Counted from the stretch's first letter, positions 33,038-43,734 are shown. The stretch is 64,000 nucleotides of DNA from Shewanella ulleungensis (GCF_014648315.1 NZ_BMQW01000003.1:310001-374000), one strand, 5' to 3'. Notes: generated by a model not told the origin, from the sequence alone. A program made the numbers and translations.

Positions 33038-34525
33038 TTAAAATCGTAAACTAATTCCTAGTATTGCCAGTTTTTTCTGCTCTTGAGCTAAATCTCGACA
33101 CAGCAAATCATTTTGCAGGCGTTGGTCACCAGCTAAGGATAATGTAACGGTTTGTTCATCGACTGTAAGGTTAATCGGTTCGATGCTGTTACTTATCCGC
33201 CCCAAATTCATCACCATTGCCAACCTAAAAATGACTAATAATCGAATCAATAATGTTTGTTCGTCATCATTAAGTTCACTTATTGCCGCAATATTAATCC
33301 GTTTACGCTGATTCGCGACGAGTAATGCGAGTAACTGCTGTTGTAATTGATTAAACCCTGGTAAATCACTGTTTTGAATAATGTAGCCGCCGTGCTTCTG
33401 ATGGGCGCGCGAATTAATCTGAATTCCTATTTCATGTAGCATTGCAGCATCGTTGAGTAGCCATTGATATTCACTAATGTGCCATTGTGTAGCGACTTGC
33501 GAAAATAAATGGTCGATAGATGCTGTAACATTGGCCGCTTGTATTGGATCGATATGGTAAAGCTGTGCCAAGCTACTCACTGTGCGTTGTTTTACCCCTT
33601 TAAACTGTTCAATTTGCGACAGTTCATATAACACTCCCTCGCGTAAAGCCCCTTGCGCCACCTGCATTTCATTGATGGATAAGCGTTTAAAAAAACTAAT
33701 CAAAATACTCAGGCCGGGAGCCAATAGGGAGATTCGTTTGGGGTCGAGATTATCAAGTTTAATATTATCGATGTGGCCAACACCCATAAGATAGTGCTTT
33801 AAGGTTTTTAAATTATTTAAGGTTAAACTCTGTTGAGAACCGGTTAAGCATTGTAATGCTTCAGCTATGGCTTTAACGGTACCTGAGCTACCTAATACAA
33901 GTTGCCACGACGATTTAAAATAAGCATTGCTGAGTTGAGAAAACTGTTTGTCTGCGGCACTTTGCGCAGCTTTGAAGTTATCTTTAGTCAGTGCCCCATC
34001 ATAAAAAAAGCGCTGCTGATAACTAACACAACCACATTTTAAACTGGCTAAATGTGAGGTTGAGGTAGCTTTACCTACGATGACTTCGGTTGACCCACCA
34101 CCAATATCAATCACCAGGTTTTGCTCGGTTAAGGTTTGGCTGTGCATTATGCCATTGTAGATTAGGCGCGCTTCTTCGTGACCTGAAACTATTTCTATAG
34201 GATAGGGAATGATATCAAGCGCAGCTTTGATAAATTGATGGCAATTAGTTGCTACGCGCAAAGTATGAGTGGCAACCAATCTTACCCGGGTTTGTTCTAA
34301 ATCTGAAAACCGTTGATTAAACTCGGTTAAGCATGCCAAGCCACGCTCAATAGCATCATCGTCTAATGAGCCGTTAGCTCGTAATCCTTTGGCTAGTTGC
34401 ACTTGACGTTTTTCTTTATGCAGTATTTGAATGCTGCCATGTTGCTCGCGAGCAATAACCAAATGAAAGCTATTTGAGCCCATATCAATCGCAACAAAAT
34501 GTAATGATTGTTCAGAAGATGACAC
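33038..34525 (-). CDS. ppx: Exopolyphosphatase (Ppx/GppA family)
   Basis: The 495-residue protein shows the ASKHA phosphatase motifs (AIDMGSNSFHLV near residue 12, LVIDIGGGSTEVIVG near 137) and a C-terminal HD-like helical domain. It removes terminal phosphate from polyphosphate, and GppA relatives also hydrolyse pppGpp. Its position 6 bases after ppk1 and on the same strand, as in E. coli, supports Ppx. Confidence 0.92.
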   Translation of the reverse strand: MSSSEQSLHFVAIDMGSNSFHLVIAREQHGSIQILHKEKRQVQLAKGLRANGSLDDDAIERGLACLTEFNQRFSDLEQTRVRLVATHTLRVATNCHQFIKAALDIIPYPIEIVSGHEEARLIYNGIMHSQTLTEQNLVIDIGGGSTEVIVGKATSTSHLASLKCGCVSYQQRFFYDGALTKDNFKAAQSAADKQFSQLSNAYFKSSWQLVLGSSGTVKAIAEALQCLTGSQQSLTLNNLKTLKHYLMGVGHIDNIKLDNLDPKRISLLAPGLSILISFFKRLSINEMQVAQGALREGVLYELSQIEQFKGVKQRTVSSLAQLYHIDPIQAANVTASIDHLFSQVATQWHISEYQWLLNDAAMLHEIGIQINSRAHQKHGGYIIQNSDLPGFNQLQQQLLALLVANQRKRINIAAISELNDDEQTLLIRLLVIFRLAMVMNLGRISNSIEPINLTVDEQTVTLSLAGDQRLQNDLLCRDLAQEQKKLAILGISLRF

Positions 34526-34531
34526 GTGATA

Positions 34532-36682
34532 TTAAGCCTTTTTCTGTTGTGGTTGCTCAAGCCATTCGGATTTTATTTCCGTTATTTTATCGGCACTAAT
34601 TTCGTTAATTCTTTGAGCTTGTTTGGTTTCATATTGGGATAAATAATGATGAATAGCAATCTGGCTGCGTACTTTTCGTTTATTGCCTCTGGATTTGTAA
34701 TGGTTTTGTTGTAAAGGGTCAATAATGCGCGACTTAGTATTGTCACTGAATTGGATCTGCAAAATATCAGTGATCATTTGTTTCAGTTCAACATCATAAA
34801 TTGGTGTACAGACCTCAATACGTTCATCAAGATTTCGCGTCATCCAATCGGATGAGCCTATATAGATTTTTTCTTCACCGTTAGCATAAAACTGCATCAC
34901 TCGAGAGTGCTCTAAAAAACGGTCGACAATACTCATCACTTCAATATTGTCGCTCATGCCTTTAACTTGCGGTAGTAAACTGCACATGCCTCGAATAAGC
35001 AGTTTAATCTTTACGCCAGCTTGAGAGGCTTCATAAAGCTTATTGACCATGATCTCATCAACCAAGTTATTAATTTTAAGCGTAATTACAGCAGGCTTTT
35101 TTTGCTTGGCCGCACTTATTTCATCATCGATCAGCGCTAACCAACGTTGGCGAGAATTAAAAGGCGATACAATGAGGTGCTCAAAGTTGTCTTTATGGTA
35201 AGGACGCTTTAGTAGGTCGAATACTTGTTTAACTTCTTGGGTGATGTTTTGGTCGGCAGTAAATAATGAAAAGTCAGTGTAAAAACGTGCAGTACCTTCG
35301 TTAAAGTTACCCGAACCGATATGAGCATAAAGCACAGTTTCACTGCCTTCTTTACGGCTGATGAGACAAAGCTTTGAGTGGACTTTTAAGCTAGGTATCC
35401 CATGATGCACTTTTACGCCAGCCTCGGTTAAGCGAACGGTCCAGTCGATATTTGATTGTTCGTCAAAGCGTGCCAGCAGTTCAATAACGGCGGTAACTCG
35501 TTTACCGTTTTTAACTGCATCAATTAATGATTGCATAATGTGACTATTTTTAGCCACGCGGTATAAATTGATTTTTATCGCTGTCACCTCGGGATCGTAG
35601 GCCGCTTGTCTTACTAACTCGGTAAAATGAGAAAACTTATGGTACGGATAATTTAACAGAATATCGTGTTGGCGAATGGCTGCAAAGTTGTTGGCGCAAG
35701 CGTTAAATTTAACACTGCTCAATGCTGGCAATTTATCGTTTAGCAACTTCTTTCGCCCAAGATTCGGGAAGTTTATAAAGTCTTTAAAACTATGGTATCG
35801 CCCTCCAGGAATAAGGCATTCTGTGGAGCTAATGTTTAACTGTTTTTTCAATGTGTTAAGCATATGCTCTGGCATTTCACGGTCGAACACCAGCCTAACA
35901 GGTTGAGCTCGCAAACGTTTTTTTAAGCCGTTAGACATCTGTTCTAACTGTGTTTTTTCTAACTCAACTGAAATATCAAACTCAGCATCTCGAGTCATTT
36001 TCATTGAAAAGACTTCTATGTGATCATATTCAAAAAATGGTTTAAACAATTGATCGATACAATGTCTAATAATATTGTCTAATAATATCAGATGTTTAAT
36101 CTTGGTTTTGCGTTGTGATGGTAGTTCAATAAAGCGGGGTATATTAGCTGTTGGTACTTCGACAAAGGCGTATTGCTTATTCTCCCCCTGATGTAAACAA
36201 ACACATAAATAAGTGGCATCGTCATTGATGTTTTTAATCAACTCACTGTGTTTTGTTAGCACAAAAGGGGCAATGTGGCGCATTAAGTTGTCATTAAAGT
36301 ATTTACGTAACCAGTGACTATGAAACTCATGCAGTTGTAACTCATTGACTAAAAATATATTACAACGAACGAGTTCTTTCATCAGTTCAAGGTAAATGGC
36401 ATCAAATCGTTCTTGTAAATCAATGACTTTTTGTTGAATTTGTCTCAGTAAAACACGGCTTGTACATGGTGCATCAGATAAACTCGACAGTAAGGTTGCT
36501 CTTCGGACTGAGGCAACTCGGACTTTAAAAAACTCATCCATATTGCTCGAAAAAATGCCTAAAAACCGGACTCGTTCAATTAATGGTACGTGTTTGTCAT
36601 AGGCTTCTTGTAGCACTCGTTCATTAAAAGATAACCATGATAATTCTTTATCGATAAATAGCGCATTATTAACAGATGACAT
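34532..36682 (-). CDS. ppk1: Polyphosphate kinase 1
   Basis: The 716-residue enzyme transfers the gamma phosphate of ATP to polyphosphate. It has the N-terminal domain starting with KELSWLSFNERVLQEA, the head domain, and two phospholipase-D-like catalytic domains with the phosphorylated-histidine region VKVHSKLCLI (near 432) and VMQFYANGEEKIYIGSSDWM (near 600). The start at 36682 has AGGA about 6 bases upstream and fits the family better than the in-frame start at 36697. A C-terminal Lys/Gln-rich tail is longer than in E. coli (688 residues). Confidence 0.94.
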   Translation of the reverse strand: MSSVNNALFIDKELSWLSFNERVLQEAYDKHVPLIERVRFLGIFSSNMDEFFKVRVASVRRATLLSSLSDAPCTSRVLLRQIQQKVIDLQERFDAIYLELMKELVRCNIFLVNELQLHEFHSHWLRKYFNDNLMRHIAPFVLTKHSELIKNINDDATYLCVCLHQGENKQYAFVEVPTANIPRFIELPSQRKTKIKHLILLDNIIRHCIDQLFKPFFEYDHIEVFSMKMTRDAEFDISVELEKTQLEQMSNGLKKRLRAQPVRLVFDREMPEHMLNTLKKQLNISSTECLIPGGRYHSFKDFINFPNLGRKKLLNDKLPALSSVKFNACANNFAAIRQHDILLNYPYHKFSHFTELVRQAAYDPEVTAIKINLYRVAKNSHIMQSLIDAVKNGKRVTAVIELLARFDEQSNIDWTVRLTEAGVKVHHGIPSLKVHSKLCLISRKEGSETVLYAHIGSGNFNEGTARFYTDFSLFTADQNITQEVKQVFDLLKRPYHKDNFEHLIVSPFNSRQRWLALIDDEISAAKQKKPAVITLKINNLVDEIMVNKLYEASQAGVKIKLLIRGMCSLLPQVKGMSDNIEVMSIVDRFLEHSRVMQFYANGEEKIYIGSSDWMTRNLDERIEVCTPIYDVELKQMITDILQIQFSDNTKSRIIDPLQQNHYKSRGNKRKVRSQIAIHHYLSQYETKQAQRINEISADKITEIKSEWLEQPQQKKA

Positions 36683-36910
36683 TGCTTGTCCTATCAACGA
36701 AATAGGCTGTTACAGATCCGAGACAACCTAGTTTATGCTTTATCTCGTTAGAGATAATTTAAGTTGCCGAACATATTATGTGATTGTTGTGACAGATTTA
36801 TTTATTCGGCTTGAGCAAAACAGTGATAAAAGCCGTATAAATGGTTTAGCAAGCGCCACAAGTGTGTTATTTTGAGCGCTTTTTTCGATTAGACGACTGA
36901 AGGTAAGCCA

Positions 36911-38317
36911 ATGTTTGTTGGATTTGATTATGGCAGTGCCAACTGTGCAATAGGGGTAATGATTGACGATGCGGTAACCTTACTGCCTTTATCGACGCAC
37001 TCGGATTTTATGCCTTCAACCTTATATGCCATGGACCGAGAGTTAATTGCTGAAGCGGTATACCAAGGATTACCTGAAAGCTTAAAAGCGGAATATTCTC
37101 ATATTCGCAGTTCACAATTAATGCGCGCTAAGCAAATGCGCCATGAATTAGATTTATTACCCAATGAGCAAGCCGTATTTGTCGGTCAAGCCGCCATTGA
37201 TGCATACCTAGAAATGCCCGAAGAAGGGTTTTATGTTCGTTCGCCAAAATCATTTTTAGGCGCCAACGGCCTGCGTCCAGATCAGATAGGCTTGTTTGAA
37301 GACATCGTCACTTTAATGATGCAACACGTGAAAACGTTGGCGGATAAAGCGCTTCAACAAAAATCATTGTCTCCATCAACTCATGCTGTAATTGGCCGGC
37401 CGGTGAACTTTCAAGGCATAGGCGGTGAAGACAGTAACCAACAAGCTGAAACCATCTTGCGCCTTGCCGCATCGCGCGCTGGTTTTAGTGATGTGACATT
37501 CTTGTTTGAACCGTTAGCTGCAGGAATGGATTTTGAGTCAACGCTAGACAGTGATAATACCGTATTGGTTGTTGATGTGGGCGGTGGTACAACAGATTGT
37601 TCTGTGGTGACCATGGGGCCTTCGCACAGTAACAATACCGATCGCACTCAAGATTGTTTAGGCCATTCTGGCCAACGTATTGGAGGTAATGATTTAGATA
37701 TCGCGCTGGCCATGACAGGCTTAATGCCGAGTTTTGGCGCTGATAGCTTAATGACTAATGGCAAACCTATGCCAAGAGCACCTTTTTGGAATGCGGTGTC
37801 GGTTAACGATATTAGTGCCCAGCGCGATTTTGTAAGCTTAGCGTCGCGTAAATTGGTTGAGTCGATGATAAAAGACGCTGAACACCCGCTTCTACTAAAA
37901 CGCTTACAAACGGTTCAAAAAAATCAAATGAGCTACCAAGTGGTGCGCCAGGCTGAAGCGGCCAAAATCAGTTTGTCTGACGCTGATAGCACTCAGTGCT
38001 TACTTGATTTTATTGAAAAAGACTTGTTTGTTACCTTAACTGCTACTCAGTTTGAACAAGCCATTAGTGATCCACTCGCCAAAGTCGAAGCCTTAATGAA
38101 GCAAGCGATGCAAACGGCAACAGCTCAAGCACAACAACAAGATTGCGCTTTGCCAAGCAGTCCTGATATTGTTTATGTTACTGGTGGTACAGCTCGTAGT
38201 CCGGCGATTTACCAAAAAATAGCCAGTGTTTATCCGTCAGCTAAAGTCGTGGTGGGTGATCACTTTGGTTCGGTAACGGCTGGGTTAACTCGTTGTGCCC
38301 AATATGCATTTAACTAA
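36911..38317 (+). CDS. yegD: Hsp70-family molecular chaperone YegD
   Basis: The 468-residue protein has the actin/Hsp70 nucleotide-binding fold: GFDYGSANCAIGV (phosphate 1) near residue 4, VDVGGGTTDCSVV (phosphate 2) near 223 and VTGGTARSP near 425. It lacks the substrate-binding half of DnaK, as YegD does (E. coli 450 residues). It is divergent from ppk1. Biological role is not well defined. Confidence 0.92.
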   Translation: MFVGFDYGSANCAIGVMIDDAVTLLPLSTHSDFMPSTLYAMDRELIAEAVYQGLPESLKAEYSHIRSSQLMRAKQMRHELDLLPNEQAVFVGQAAIDAYLEMPEEGFYVRSPKSFLGANGLRPDQIGLFEDIVTLMMQHVKTLADKALQQKSLSPSTHAVIGRPVNFQGIGGEDSNQQAETILRLAASRAGFSDVTFLFEPLAAGMDFESTLDSDNTVLVVDVGGGTTDCSVVTMGPSHSNNTDRTQDCLGHSGQRIGGNDLDIALAMTGLMPSFGADSLMTNGKPMPRAPFWNAVSVNDISAQRDFVSLASRKLVESMIKDAEHPLLLKRLQTVQKNQMSYQVVRQAEAAKISLSDADSTQCLLDFIEKDLFVTLTATQFEQAISDPLAKVEALMKQAMQTATAQAQQQDCALPSSPDIVYVTGGTARSPAIYQKIASVYPSAKVVVGDHFGSVTAGLTRCAQYAFN

Positions 38318-38331
38318 ATAGAGTCAATACT

Positions 38332-38844
38332 ATGCTGAGTCAATTAAGGTTTAAGTTTGCAATGGATGCGTCTAAAACATCATCACTATTATTAGCAACA
38401 TTGATGGGGAGTGCATTATTAAGTGGTTGTAGCGATGATGTGGGAAAAGTCAGCTTAGGTTTGTTTACCACTAAAGATGTGATTATTGATGCTAAACACG
38501 ATCCAAAAATCCCCGGGGTGACTTGTCATATTAGCCGTATTGAGGCCAATTTAGATTTGGCCGACCCGTCTGATATGAGCATCAGTTGCCGTCAAACCGG
38601 CCCGATAAGTCATGCAGAATTAGCTGATATTGATAAGTCGAAAAATGGCGAGGTGGTGTTTAAAGAGTCTTTGAGTATTTTATTTAAAAGCTTAAAAGTG
38701 CGTCGTATTTATGATGTTGAAAATCAAACGTTATTATATTTGTCCTACTCAACCAAAGAAACCAACGGCAGCCATAAACATGCGTTGTCTACGGTGCCGC
38801 TATACGGCACTGCGGCTTGGCAAAAGCCGTTAACCACAAAATAA
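38332..38844 (+). CDS. creA: CreA-family protein with lipoprotein signal
   Basis: The 170-residue product carries the CreA domain with VKNVTC-like IPGVTCHISR, SISCRQTGPI and VFKSLKVRRIYD-type motifs. Its N-terminus has a lipobox LLSGCS (cysteine near 34) rather than the plain signal peptide of E. coli CreA, so it is predicted to be lipid anchored. Function of CreA is unknown. It follows yegD by 14 bases, and a terminator closes the unit. Confidence 0.87.
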   Translation: MLSQLRFKFAMDASKTSSLLLATLMGSALLSGCSDDVGKVSLGLFTTKDVIIDAKHDPKIPGVTCHISRIEANLDLADPSDMSISCRQTGPISHAELADIDKSKNGEVVFKESLSILFKSLKVRRIYDVENQTLLYLSYSTKETNGSHKHALSTVPLYGTAAWQKPLTTK

Positions 38845-38853
38845 ACGCGTAAT

Positions 38854-38885
38854 AAAAAAGGCAATCAAAATAGATTGCCTTTTTT
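38854..38885 (+). terminator. Bidirectional terminator after creA
   Basis: AAAAAAGGCAATC (38854-38866) and GATTGCCTTTTTT (38873-38885) form a 13-bp stem with a 6-base loop and U runs on both strands. It lies between converging creA and a membrane protein gene. Confidence 0.9.
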
Positions 38886-38902
38886 ATTGATGAGCGAGCA
38901 TG

Positions 38903-39328
38903 TTAAACACGGGACGCTCTTTTTAATATCAATAACCACAATACTGGCAGTAAAGTGATATAGAAAAACATGGCGGTAGCGCCGATATCACCTGACAACA
39001 AAGAGCTAAAAATAAACCTGACAATGCCCATAGGATCCCACGGCATGTAATGCATATTACCGTGTAATAATATAGTCGCTAATACTACGACGGTCACCGC
39101 TAACCATTGTTTGCTAGGCTCATAGCTTTTAATCACAAATGCTGGAATAAACGCGACTAAACCTATCCCAACAAAGTTTTGAGTTAAATGGGTGATGGTA
39201 GGATAGCCACTTAGGTTAAACCACCAAAATACATTACCCGCAGCAGACTGTCCTATTGCTGCGATGCTTAACGCGAAATAAGCTATGCCTACGCATAAAC
39301 TGAGTATGATTAATTTGATGAAGTTCAT
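38903..39328 (-). CDS. Hypothetical integral membrane protein
   Basis: The 141-residue protein has four predicted transmembrane segments (about 5-25, 50-67, 75-92 and 112-136) and short polar loops. A signal-like first helix is probably the first membrane span. No family recognised. AAGGAC precedes the ATG. It is downstream of the SIMPL gene on the same strand with a 44-base gap, so co-transcription is possible. Confidence 0.7.
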   Translation of the reverse strand: MNFIKLIILSLCVGIAYFALSIAAIGQSAAGNVFWWFNLSGYPTITHLTQNFVGIGLVAFIPAFVIKSYEPSKQWLAVTVVVLATILLHGNMHYMPWDPMGIVRFIFSSLLSGDIGATAMFFYITLLPVLWLLILKRASRV

Positions 39329-39372
39329 TTGTGTCCTTAATATTTATATTATATAAGTGCTTGTTTTAAATA

Positions 39373-40104
39373 TTACTTTTCTACTATCAAATCAAACACA
39401 ACGTCTATATTGGCAGCCACACTCATACTGGCTTGTAAATAACGTCCTGGAGTTAAGTCATCTGGATCAACTCTTGAGCCTGTAACAGTAATTCTCTCTA
39501 AACCGTAATGGGAAACGTAGTTGTAGCCAGCGCTGTTATTATTAGAGTTAATACTATAAATGTCACCTAGCGTGGCCCCAAAAGCTTTAGCTAACGATGC
39601 ACCTTTTTCTTTTGCATTTTGAACAGCTAGTTGATTAGCTTTTTCCATTAATTGCTCTATTTGAGAAGAGCTCATTTGAATATCTTCTATTTCATTAATC
39701 CCAACACTCAATGCAAAATTAATGACATCATTTAATAGATTTAAATCAGATACGATTAGATTAATTGTTCTTGTCGCGACAAAGCCATCAATGACTTCTT
39801 CATCATTATCGCCATAACGAATATGAGGCTCCGTCAACAAGTTTGAAGCCGTAACAGCTTGCTCTTTGATACTAAATTTATGCAGGCCATTTAGCAGGCC
39901 GTTGACAATTTCGTCGACTTTTTGTTTTGCATTTAATGCATTTTTATCGATATTTCTGACTTCAAATTTCAATGTTGCAATATCTGGTATTGCTGTTAGT
40001 TTAGCTTTACCCTGAACTGCGACATGTCGATTGGGAGGTAAACTCGAATTAGCTAAACAGGACAGTGAAAATGCAATTAGAAACATCCCCATGAATATTT
40101 TCAT
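39373..40104 (-). CDS. Periplasmic SIMPL-domain (DUF541, YggE-like) protein
   Basis: The 243-residue precursor has a signal peptide (cleaved after ~residue 19, SCLANS) and the SIMPL/DUF541 domain with ADIATLKFEV-like strand and LTASNL-like and VTGSRV regions. YggE relatives have been linked to oxidative stress, but no activity is established. AAGGAAG precedes the ATG. Confidence 0.83.
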   Translation of the reverse strand: MKIFMGMFLIAFSLSCLANSSLPPNRHVAVQGKAKLTAIPDIATLKFEVRNIDKNALNAKQKVDEIVNGLLNGLHKFSIKEQAVTASNLLTEPHIRYGDNDEEVIDGFVATRTINLIVSDLNLLNDVINFALSVGINEIEDIQMSSSQIEQLMEKANQLAVQNAKEKGASLAKAFGATLGDIYSINSNNNSAGYNYVSHYGLERITVTGSRVDPDDLTPGRYLQASMSVAANIDVVFDLIVEK

Positions 40105-40211
40105 AGAACTTCCTTGTTTGGTGTTTTTATTGGATATGTATAAGGTTCATTTGTAATTACAAACGAACCAGACTTTTGGCAAACAATCCTGTTTGTAGGT
40201 TGTTAGTTAAC

Positions 40212-41408
40212 TTAATATTTACTCGTTAGTACAGCATTGTAGCGTTCGAAAGCCGCGTCAAGATCGGCAATTAAATCATCGGTATCTTCTAAACCGATGT
40301 GCAATCTAATCAGTGGTTTACTGCTATCCCATTGGGTGGCAGTGCGGATATTATTAATACCAAATACGCCTAAGATCAAGCTTTCAAAGCCGCCCCATGA
40401 AAAACCCATTTTAAAGTGTGCCATGTTTTCAACAAATGCGGTAACAGATGCTAAGTCACCTTGCTTTAATACAAATGAAAACAGGCCGTTGCCACTGCTA
40501 AAGTCACGCTTAAAGTACTCATGGCCGGGGCAGGTTTCAAATGCAGGATGACGCACATGGTCGACTTCTGGGCGACTTGCTAACCAGTTAGCCACTTTGA
40601 GGGCATTTTTATTATGTTGCGCCATACGCACACCTAAAGTGCGTAAACCTCGGGCTGCAAGATAGACATCGTCTGGTGAGGTGGTTTGCCCCATTAAATA
40701 ACTATTTTCGCGCAGTTGCTCCCAACATTTTTCATTGGCGGTTGCTGTGCCCATCATCACATCAGAATGGCCGACAATGTACTTGGTCGCGGCTTGGATC
40801 GATATATCGACTCCCATATCAAATGGACGCGAGTTAATCGGTGATGCCCAGGTATTATCGAGCATGACAATCATGTCGTGCTCGTGTGCGATGCGGCTTA
40901 ATGTCGGTACATCTTGCACTTCCATGGTGATGGAACCAGGAGATTCTAAAAACAGCACCTTGGTATTGGGGCGAATAAGTTCTCGAATGCCTGCACCTAT
41001 CATTGGATCATAATAGGTGGTTTCGATACCAAATCCGGCGAGCATTTTATTGCATAAATCGCGCGTGGGTTCATAGGCTGTGTCGACCATGAGTAAATGG
41101 TCACCACGTTTTAAAAATGATAATAATGCACTACTGATTGCGCCAGCCCCTGATGGGTATAAGGCTGTACCTACGCCACCTTCAAGTTCGCTTATGGCTT
41201 GTTGAAATGAGAAGTGGGTTGGTGTGCCGCGGCGGCCATAAAACATTTCGCCGTTGGTTTTGTTTTTAATCGCAAAACGCATCTCATCCATGGTGTCGAA
41301 CACCACTGTTGAGGCTCTAAATACTGGCGGGTTAATAATGCCTTTGGTGAACTTTTTCTCGCGGCCAACGCTGACGATTTGAGTCGCTAATTTGTCGTTT
41401 TTGCTCAT
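40212..41408 (-). CDS. metC: Cystathionine beta-lyase
   Basis: The 398-residue PLP enzyme belongs to the Cys/Met metabolism family (E. coli MetC 395). The PLP lysine lies in AATKYIVGHSDVMMG near residue 208, and the family signature around HSDVMMG is intact. It converts cystathionine to homocysteine, pyruvate and ammonia. AGGAAG precedes the ATG. No MetJ box was recognised in the ~150-base upstream region. Confidence 0.9.
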   Translation of the reverse strand: MSKNDKLATQIVSVGREKKFTKGIINPPVFRASTVVFDTMDEMRFAIKNKTNGEMFYGRRGTPTHFSFQQAISELEGGVGTALYPSGAGAISSALLSFLKRGDHLLMVDTAYEPTRDLCNKMLAGFGIETTYYDPMIGAGIRELIRPNTKVLFLESPGSITMEVQDVPTLSRIAHEHDMIVMLDNTWASPINSRPFDMGVDISIQAATKYIVGHSDVMMGTATANEKCWEQLRENSYLMGQTTSPDDVYLAARGLRTLGVRMAQHNKNALKVANWLASRPEVDHVRHPAFETCPGHEYFKRDFSSGNGLFSFVLKQGDLASVTAFVENMAHFKMGFSWGGFESLILGVFGINNIRTATQWDSSKPLIRLHIGLEDTDDLIADLDAAFERYNAVLTSKY

Positions 41409-41559
41409 GTTTTACTTCCTGTTGGGGCAGAGTTCATACTATTAATATAAGCGTTACTAATAACATGACGAAATGCGCTGCAATGATTAGTAATGTTCGT
41501 TGTTGTGCTCATCCTAGCACCAAGTCATTTAAATAAAACCGCCAAATGATCAAGCTTGA

Positions 41560-43731
41560 CTATTTTTCATCACTTAGCGGTAAGGTTAAACACATTTCAA
41601 CGCCATTAAGGTCGTTCTCGGTAATGTTTGTCGCTTTAATACTGCCGTGATGAAAATCGGTCACTAACCTCGCAATGTATAAACCTAGGCCTAAATGGGG
41701 TTTGCCATTAACACCCTGCGGGCGAATAGACACCATAGACTCAAAAATTTGAGTGTTCATGTCTTTGGGTAACAAAGGGCCGATATTACTGACTTTTAAC
41801 ATAGCTTGTTTGTGGTATTGGGTTAGGCTAACCGTGATTGCGGTGCCTTTATCACTAAACTCAATCGCATTATTAATCAGCTTATCCATTAATTGGGCAA
41901 TGTATTCTGGTACACCCTGACATTGCATGGTTTTGTCTTCTATGTGCACGGTAAATAGTTGTTCAGGATAAGTAATTTGATAACCTTGCATACAGCCACT
42001 AATGACTTTTTTAAGTGAGAATCGACAACTTTCGGCTTGAGTTAAACTGGCTTCTAATCGAGTGGCTTCACTTAAATTATTTAAGATTAAGTGGAGGCGA
42101 TTAACCCCTTCCTGAGCGCGATTAACGTATTTTTGCGATTGCTCGTCAAGTTGTTGTAAACCTAAATGCTCAAGCGAGCTGCGCACCACAGCGACAGGCG
42201 TGCGTAACTCGTGCGACAAGCGCGACGACATGTTTTCAAGGTAATGAGTGTATTGGCCTAAGCGACTAACAATGCTTGAAAAACTGCGTGATAAGTCGCC
42301 AATTTCATCACGATTTTTAGACGCCTCAATTTGTTGGCGCACTCGTCCCTGACTGTCGATAGCCAGTTCGGCTTGGTCGCGCAAACTGCGGATACGGCTC
42401 GAGATACTCGATGCAAAGATAAATAACGCCAGTGTGCCCATGCTCATAATGGTTAAAATAACATTGAACAGTTTTTCAAGCGCGCGGTTACGTAAACTAC
42501 GAATGCCATGAGTGGTTTCTTCGGCAATGACTACCCCCATCACTTTATCGTCAATCCAAATAGGGCTGGCGGCGGCTAATACTACTGCTTTATTGTCGGG
42601 GGTTAAGCGCCAAGTGGAACCTTGCTTGCCGCTTAACGCTTTTTCAATGTGGCTACCGGTCAGCTCGGTTGAGTCTTGCAATGAATCGATAAAGTCTTGC
42701 GGTGGCCGGGTGAGTATTTTGTAGTACAAGGGCAATATGTAGTTTTGCTTAAAGCCTTGCCAAAATGAACTTGGCTGACTTACGTCTAAATCATCTGCCC
42801 AGGTGTTGGATGAAGTACGAATATCGCCCGATTTAGCTAATACACGGCCATGATTATCGACAACCCAAATGCGTGAGCTGTTGTGGCTCATGCCTTTAAT
42901 AATACTTTCTATTTCAGGCGAGGGCACCAATACCGTGCCTAAACTGGCAACAGAGTCGGTTGCAGAAGTGCCAATTACATTGACTAACTGACGAGTATTG
43001 ACATCGTTCACGTTATGAATAGCAAAGCCGAGTTTACTACCTACCATGGTGAGTGGAAGCCTAAACTCGATATTGTATCCTTGGTCTGTTTGCAGCCATT
43101 GCCCTTGAATCCGCGACTCAGGTTCTACAGGGGTTGATTGCGTCGGGTCTTCTGGCAGTTCAAACGCACTGAGCCAACCGCTTTTAGTATTGGCAATAAT
43201 ATAGCGTCTAAATTGGCCATCTGGCGACTGGGTTGCCATCACTAAATGATCATTTCTGTCTACGCGTAAGCTTTTACGGCTCCGAAATACCATTTCAGGG
43301 TCATTTACCTGAAAAAAACCATACAAATAACCACCGTATTTTCCCACCATGTGGGTAAAACTGATATTGATGGGTTCGGATTCATTTCGCTGATAAATAA
43401 GATGATCATCGGCATAGTTTAACGTGCGATGTTGGTATAAGTCCCAGTCGCTTAATTTACCGTCTAGCTGAATAGGGCCTGCAATCGGATAGGCATATAA
43501 GTCGCGGCCTTTTTCAACTTGGTTTAAAAAGCTGGCCTGGTTATCAAACAGTTTTGGGCGTTCGTGTAGCGCGGTTGCGAGTGCTTGTGTCGTTCCCTCA
43601 AGGGTTTTTTCTTGGCCATGGCGCAGGTATTTTTCCATTTCCCATACATATTCGTAACCAAGCCAAGGGAGGCAAAGTAAAAAAAGTGACAAGATAATGA
43701 CTTTGGCCCGCAGCCCTAGAGGTAAATACAT
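41560..43731 (-). CDS. pdsS: Sortase-system sensor histidine kinase PdsS
   Basis: The 723-residue membrane kinase belongs to the proteobacterial dedicated sortase system family. It has an N-terminal membrane helix (about 8-26), a large periplasmic sensor with a CBM9-like stretch (IQLDGKLSDWDLY), a second helix near 430-450, HAMP, the phospho-acceptor region SHELRTPVAVV (His near 507) and an HATPase with NNAIEFS and GLGLYIARLV. It is transcribed with pdsR (3-base gap). The carbohydrate-binding-like sensor is the feature most worth noting; ligand unknown. Confidence 0.9.
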   Translation of the reverse strand: MYLPLGLRAKVIILSLFLLCLPWLGYEYVWEMEKYLRHGQEKTLEGTTQALATALHERPKLFDNQASFLNQVEKGRDLYAYPIAGPIQLDGKLSDWDLYQHRTLNYADDHLIYQRNESEPINISFTHMVGKYGGYLYGFFQVNDPEMVFRSRKSLRVDRNDHLVMATQSPDGQFRRYIIANTKSGWLSAFELPEDPTQSTPVEPESRIQGQWLQTDQGYNIEFRLPLTMVGSKLGFAIHNVNDVNTRQLVNVIGTSATDSVASLGTVLVPSPEIESIIKGMSHNSSRIWVVDNHGRVLAKSGDIRTSSNTWADDLDVSQPSSFWQGFKQNYILPLYYKILTRPPQDFIDSLQDSTELTGSHIEKALSGKQGSTWRLTPDNKAVVLAAASPIWIDDKVMGVVIAEETTHGIRSLRNRALEKLFNVILTIMSMGTLALFIFASSISSRIRSLRDQAELAIDSQGRVRQQIEASKNRDEIGDLSRSFSSIVSRLGQYTHYLENMSSRLSHELRTPVAVVRSSLEHLGLQQLDEQSQKYVNRAQEGVNRLHLILNNLSEATRLEASLTQAESCRFSLKKVISGCMQGYQITYPEQLFTVHIEDKTMQCQGVPEYIAQLMDKLINNAIEFSDKGTAITVSLTQYHKQAMLKVSNIGPLLPKDMNTQIFESMVSIRPQGVNGKPHLGLGLYIARLVTDFHHGSIKATNITENDLNGVEMCLTLPLSDEK

Positions 43732-43734
43732 AAA